A program made the position numbers and the translations under genes. Below are positions 6,228 to 8,715 of a DNA stretch of 8,715 nt, piece by piece. The notes under the pieces were generated by a model, which saw only the letters and a program-made list of their open reading frames with translations, had not been told where the DNA came from and did not search any database. Each line of letters starts with the position of its first letter. The stretch's first letter is position 1. This stretch comes from Caldifarciminota bacterium (GTDB taxonomy: Bacteria > Hydrothermota > UBA3073 > NMUJ01): assembly GCA_021158725.1 (NCBI GenBank), contig JAGGUB010000082.1:1-8715 (forward strand), read 5' to 3'.

Positions 6228-6233
6228 AAATAG

Positions 6234-7508
6234 ATGAAAATAGCACTAATCTACCCCAACCGTTATGCTAAATATAATCGCAAAGAACGTCCCATATACA
6301 GGACACCACCGTTGAACCTACTCACGATAGCGGGGTTAACCCCACGTGAACATGAGATACACATTATCGACGAACGTTACAGTAAAATAGATTTCAACCA
6401 CCGCTATGATCTGGTTGCTATCACTGCGCTCACCTGTAACGCACCACGTGCGTACGAGATAGCGACCGAGTTTCGCAAACGTGGTGCCAAGGTTGTACTT
6501 GGTGGTATGCATCCATCGTTTATGACGGATGAAGCACTTAGGTTTAGTGATTCCGTAGTTATAGGTGAGGCCGAACCCGTCTGGCAAAAAGTGTTAGAAG
6601 ATGCATCAAACAATGGGCTCAAACCCATCTACAAAGGGCAGCTGTGTGACCTCAGCACCACACCCATGCCACGCTGGGATTTATTACCACAACGGTCACG
6701 TTATGTGATGTTCGTCCAGGCAACACGTGGTTGCCCCAATGCCTGTTCATTCTGCTCAGTATCGACATTTTTTGGTCGCAAGATACGAGTGAAACCCGTC
6801 GAGAAAGTGGTTGAAGAGATCAAAAAGTTCGGTAAGCGGTTCGTTATATTTGTGGACGACAACATATTTGCCAACATCAAATATGCTAAACAACTATTCA
6901 AGGCACTCATACCATTGAGGATCAAGTGGGGTGGCGAAGCTTCACTCAATACACTCAAAAACGTGGAACTCGTGAAGCTTGCGGCCAAAAGTGGCTGCCG
7001 TGCATTGTTCATCGGGTTTGAAACCATATCGAAGAAGGCGCTACAGGAGATAAACAAGGCGTTCAACCTCGTGGATTACAAGAAAGTAATCAACATGCTA
7101 CATAAATTCGGTATCGCGGTGATAGCATCGATGATGTTCGGTATGGATGCAGATGATAAGCATGTATTTCAGCGTACGGTCAATTTCCTCGATAGGGCGC
7201 AGGTAGATGCAGCAATATTCTCGATACTTACACCATTGCCGGGGACGAGGTTGTTCGATAAACTCCAAAGAGAGAATAGGATCACAACGTATGATTGGTC
7301 AAAATATGATGCACTACATGTGGTGTATAAGCCCAAAAATATGACCCCCAAGGAGCTCATGGATGGGCTCAACTATGCATATAAGGCGTTTTACTCACCG
7401 TTGAGAGTATTACGTCGTATCATAAGGAGTATAAAGTATTGTCCGTTCATGATACCTGTGAACATCGGTTATATGATAGGGGTACGTAGGAAGCTTACAC
7501 CGGATTAA
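6234..7508 (+). CDS. B12-binding-type radical SAM protein with DUF4070-like C-terminus
   Basis: The protein (424 residues) has the layout of cobalamin-binding radical SAM enzymes (the BchE/HpnP/MiaB-neighbour class often annotated as class B methylases or ring-forming enzymes). Residues about 1-135 form a Rossmann-type B12-binding-like domain with PPLNLLTIAG (25-34), DLVAITAL (59-66) and KVVLGGMHPSF (86-96). No DxHxxG motif is present, which is common in this class. The radical SAM core follows, with the 4Fe-4S cysteines Cys167, Cys171 and Cys174 in RGCPNACSFC (165-174), then FVDDNIFAN (206-214), the GGEASL element (233-238) and GFET (261-264). The end (MTPKELMDGLNYAYKAFYS, 370-388) resembles DUF4070. 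The substrate cannot be read from the sequence. The stop shares one base with the nth start (TAATG), indicating one operon. No Shine-Dalgarno sequence precedes the ATG. Confidence 0.9.
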   Translation: MKIALIYPNRYAKYNRKERPIYRTPPLNLLTIAGLTPREHEIHIIDERYSKIDFNHRYDLVAITALTCNAPRAYEIATEFRKRGAKVVLGGMHPSFMTDEALRFSDSVVIGEAEPVWQKVLEDASNNGLKPIYKGQLCDLSTTPMPRWDLLPQRSRYVMFVQATRGCPNACSFCSVSTFFGRKIRVKPVEKVVEEIKKFGKRFVIFVDDNIFANIKYAKQLFKALIPLRIKWGGEASLNTLKNVELVKLAAKSGCRALFIGFETISKKALQEINKAFNLVDYKKVINMLHKFGIAVIASMMFGMDADDKHVFQRTVNFLDRAQVDAAIFSILTPLPGTRLFDKLQRENRITTYDWSKYDALHVVYKPKNMTPKELMDGLNYAYKAFYSPLRVLRRIIRSIKYCPFMIPVNIGYMIGVRRKLTPD

Positions 7509-8125
7509 TGGATGCGAAGCTTGCACGTATTGTGCAGTTCTTTGCTTCATATCCCATACATAGACACAAACGTGAACCTTGGCAAGTACTGATCGCTACT
7601 TTACTATCACACAGGACAAAGGATGAAGTTACCCACGTAGCAGCCGATCGATTATTTAAGCGGTTTAGCTCAATAGATGAACTTGCAACCGCTGACGTAA
7701 CTGAGATAGCTGAACTCATAAAACCTGTAGGCTTCTACAGGGTGAAAGCTGTCAAGATAAAAGCGATCGCTGAGATACTGAAGAACAAATACAATGGCGA
7801 GGTACCATGTGATATCGATGAGCTACTTAAGCTACCAGGTGTGGGTCGCAAAACTGCTAACTGTGTGATAGCGTTTGGGTTTGAACAACCCTCCCTACCC
7901 GTAGATACGCACGTACATAGGATATCGAACAGACTCGGTATCGTACATACGAGCCGACCAGAGGAGACCGAGACCCAACTCAAATGCCTAATCCCCAAAG
8001 AGTATTGGATAAAGCTCAACCCCGCAATGGTACATTTTGGTAAATCCATATGTCGACCCATACGGCCACTTTGTGAGACATGTAAATTACGTGATGTATG
8101 CGATTACGGGCAACAAAATATTTAA
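7508..8125 (+). CDS. nth: Endonuclease III (DNA glycosylase/AP lyase)
   Basis: This base-excision repair enzyme removes oxidised pyrimidines and cleaves the abasic site by beta-elimination. The 205-residue product has the usual length. The helix-hairpin-helix reads LPGVGRKTAN (109-118) with catalytic Lys115, and the catalytic Asp133 lies in VDTHVHR (132-138). The C-terminal 4Fe-4S loop is intact with the canonical C-x6-C-x2-C-x5-C spacing (Cys182, Cys189, Cys192, Cys198). The N-terminal LLSHRTKDE (32-40) replaces the E. coli-type LSAQ-T-D, a variant seen in some archaeal and thermophile-type enzymes. The start codon overlaps the upstream radical SAM stop by one base, and the 3' end overlaps the next gene by 32 bp. 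No Shine-Dalgarno sequence is visible, so translation is probably coupled. Confidence 0.97.
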   Translation: MDAKLARIVQFFASYPIHRHKREPWQVLIATLLSHRTKDEVTHVAADRLFKRFSSIDELATADVTEIAELIKPVGFYRVKAVKIKAIAEILKNKYNGEVPCDIDELLKLPGVGRKTANCVIAFGFEQPSLPVDTHVHRISNRLGIVHTSRPEETETQLKCLIPKEYWIKLNPAMVHFGKSICRPIRPLCETCKLRDVCDYGQQNI

Positions 8126-8715
8126 CCATCCAGCTCACGATACTGTGATCATAGATGGTGACAGGATATACGATGTGACAAACATGTCACAGCTTACACC
8201 CGATATGGAGGTGAAAACGTTCGACAATGCGTATATATTGCCAGGGTTTTGGGATACACATGTACATGTGGTGACCACTGGTGTGATGATGATTTATCCC
8301 AACCTCAAACCAGCCACATGTATCGACGATGTGCTATCGATACTGAGTATGAACTTACACCATGAACCACTAATCGCGTATGGGTTAGCACCCCACAGGT
8401 TACGTGAGAAGAGGTATCCAACCACCCATGAGCTTGATACTGTGTCACGAACACAATCAATAATTGTGATACGTGAGGATCTACACTCGTGTGTGATGAA
8501 CACTGTTGCACGCAAGAGGTTAGGTATAATGTCAACAGCTGATGTATTGCGTGGTGAAGAGTTTGAACCCATCTGGCACAAAATCCAATCCTCTATGGGT
8601 GACGACATAATCGCACAGGCGATAAGGTTGACTTGCAACCATGCCATAAACCAAGGGGTGACAACAATCTGTGGGCTGTTCAGTAACTTAAGGGAATACG
8701 AAATTTATGATAAGC
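8094..8715 (+). CDS. YtcJ-like amidohydrolase (amidohydrolase_3 family), C-terminus cut by window edge
   Basis: The frame is open to the window end; 207 residues are visible. The N-terminus MYAITGNKIF...DTVIIDGDRIYDV is the small beta-sandwich that opens amidohydrolases. The metal-binding D-x-H-x-H follows in LPGFWDTHVHV (49-59; Asp54, His56, His58). A later block (PTTHELD at 109-115, then IIVIREDLHSCVMNTVA at 123-139) matches the YtcJ-type pattern PT..-LD ... R-x-D-x-H-xx-x-N-xx-A. GVTTICG (188-194) matches the conserved Gly-hydrophobic-Thr element before the third metal-site region. The remaining metal ligands lie beyond the window, so activity cannot be judged. Substrate is unknown; the family hydrolyses C-N bonds such as N-acyl or cyclic amides. 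The ATG (or GTG at 8091) lies inside nth, a 32-bp overlap, so the gene is probably part of that operon. Confidence 0.88.
   Translation, partial: MYAITGNKIFNHPAHDTVIIDGDRIYDVTNMSQLTPDMEVKTFDNAYILPGFWDTHVHVVTTGVMMIYPNLKPATCIDDVLSILSMNLHHEPLIAYGLAPHRLREKRYPTTHELDTVSRTQSIIVIREDLHSCVMNTVARKRLGIMSTADVLRGEEFEPIWHKIQSSMGDDIIAQAIRLTCNHAINQGVTTICGLFSNLREYEIYDK

Larger units (their letters stand above)
6060..6233. other. Intergenic region between kinase-helicase and radical SAM genes
   Basis: This 174-bp stretch holds no convincing reading frame. Near its left end is a weak stem (ACCCA / TGGGT at 6064-6077) nested in GAGC / GCTC, without a following T-run. The middle holds a long imperfect inverted repeat, and the right end is an AT-rich candidate promoter. 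The composition (recurrent ATGCAAA and GCAATCT words) differs clearly from the flanking genes. Confidence 0.7.

Noticed and set aside
8294..8647. 117-residue minus-strand frame near the right edge
   Set aside because: The opposite strand encodes the amidohydrolase with D-x-H-x-H and YtcJ-type motifs in a continuous open frame.
1..8715. Archaeal origin, suggested by AT-rich boxes just before leaderless-looking starts
   Set aside because: bL21, bL27, bacterial-type SecG and DprA are bacterial proteins, and AGGAGG sites precede two of the genes.
1..8715. CRISPR array, tRNA or rRNA gene, insertion sequence
   Set aside because: No regularly spaced direct repeats, cloverleaf-like segment, rRNA-like stretch or transposase was seen on either strand.

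Overview
The window looks like a chromosomal segment from a bacterium of intermediate base composition. It is bacterial rather than archaeal because it carries ribosomal proteins bL21 and bL27, SecG with its bacterial signature, and DprA. bL27 begins directly at MAHKKGAG and so lacks the cleavable N-terminal extension typical of Firmicutes. Arg is mostly CGT, Gly GGT, and Ile ATA is common. I cannot name the phylum from sequence alone; an uncultivated, deep-branching lineage would fit but is a guess.

Left block (1-2434, minus strand): a tight housekeeping operon read leftward, tpiA - secG - rplU - rpmA - dprA, with dprA running off the window. Junctions overlap or nearly touch (TGATG, ATGA, a Shine-Dalgarno sequence abutting the rplU stop, and a 14-bp overlap into dprA).

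Middle block (2465-6059, plus strand): a 65-bp divergent promoter region, then two genes joined by an ATGA overlap. The first encodes an ARPP-1/DUF6569-like protein. The second encodes an 880-residue fusion of a complete Hanks-type Ser/Thr protein kinase to a complete UvrD/Rep-like superfamily 1 helicase. This pair is the most unusual content of the window: a kinase and a DNA motor in one chain, coupled to a domain family associated by context with ADP-ribosylglycohydrolase and rhodanese-phosphatase stress or conflict systems. A DNA-damage-response or anti-phage role is plausible but is inference only.

Right block (6060-8715, plus strand): a 174-bp intergenic stretch with an imperfect 30-bp inverted repeat, then an overlapping set of three genes. 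These are a B12-binding-type radical SAM enzyme with a DUF4070-like tail, an endonuclease III (nth) with catalytic Lys/Asp and a 4Fe-4S loop, and the start of a YtcJ-like amidohydrolase that is cut by the window end.

Translation signals fall into two classes. secG and rpmA have strong Shine-Dalgarno sequences. The genes that head transcription units (tpiA, the ARPP-1 gene, the radical SAM gene) have none, and their candidate -10 boxes lie 6-10 nt from the ATG, which suggests leaderless mRNAs. No rRNA, tRNA, CRISPR array, insertion sequence or riboswitch was recognised.
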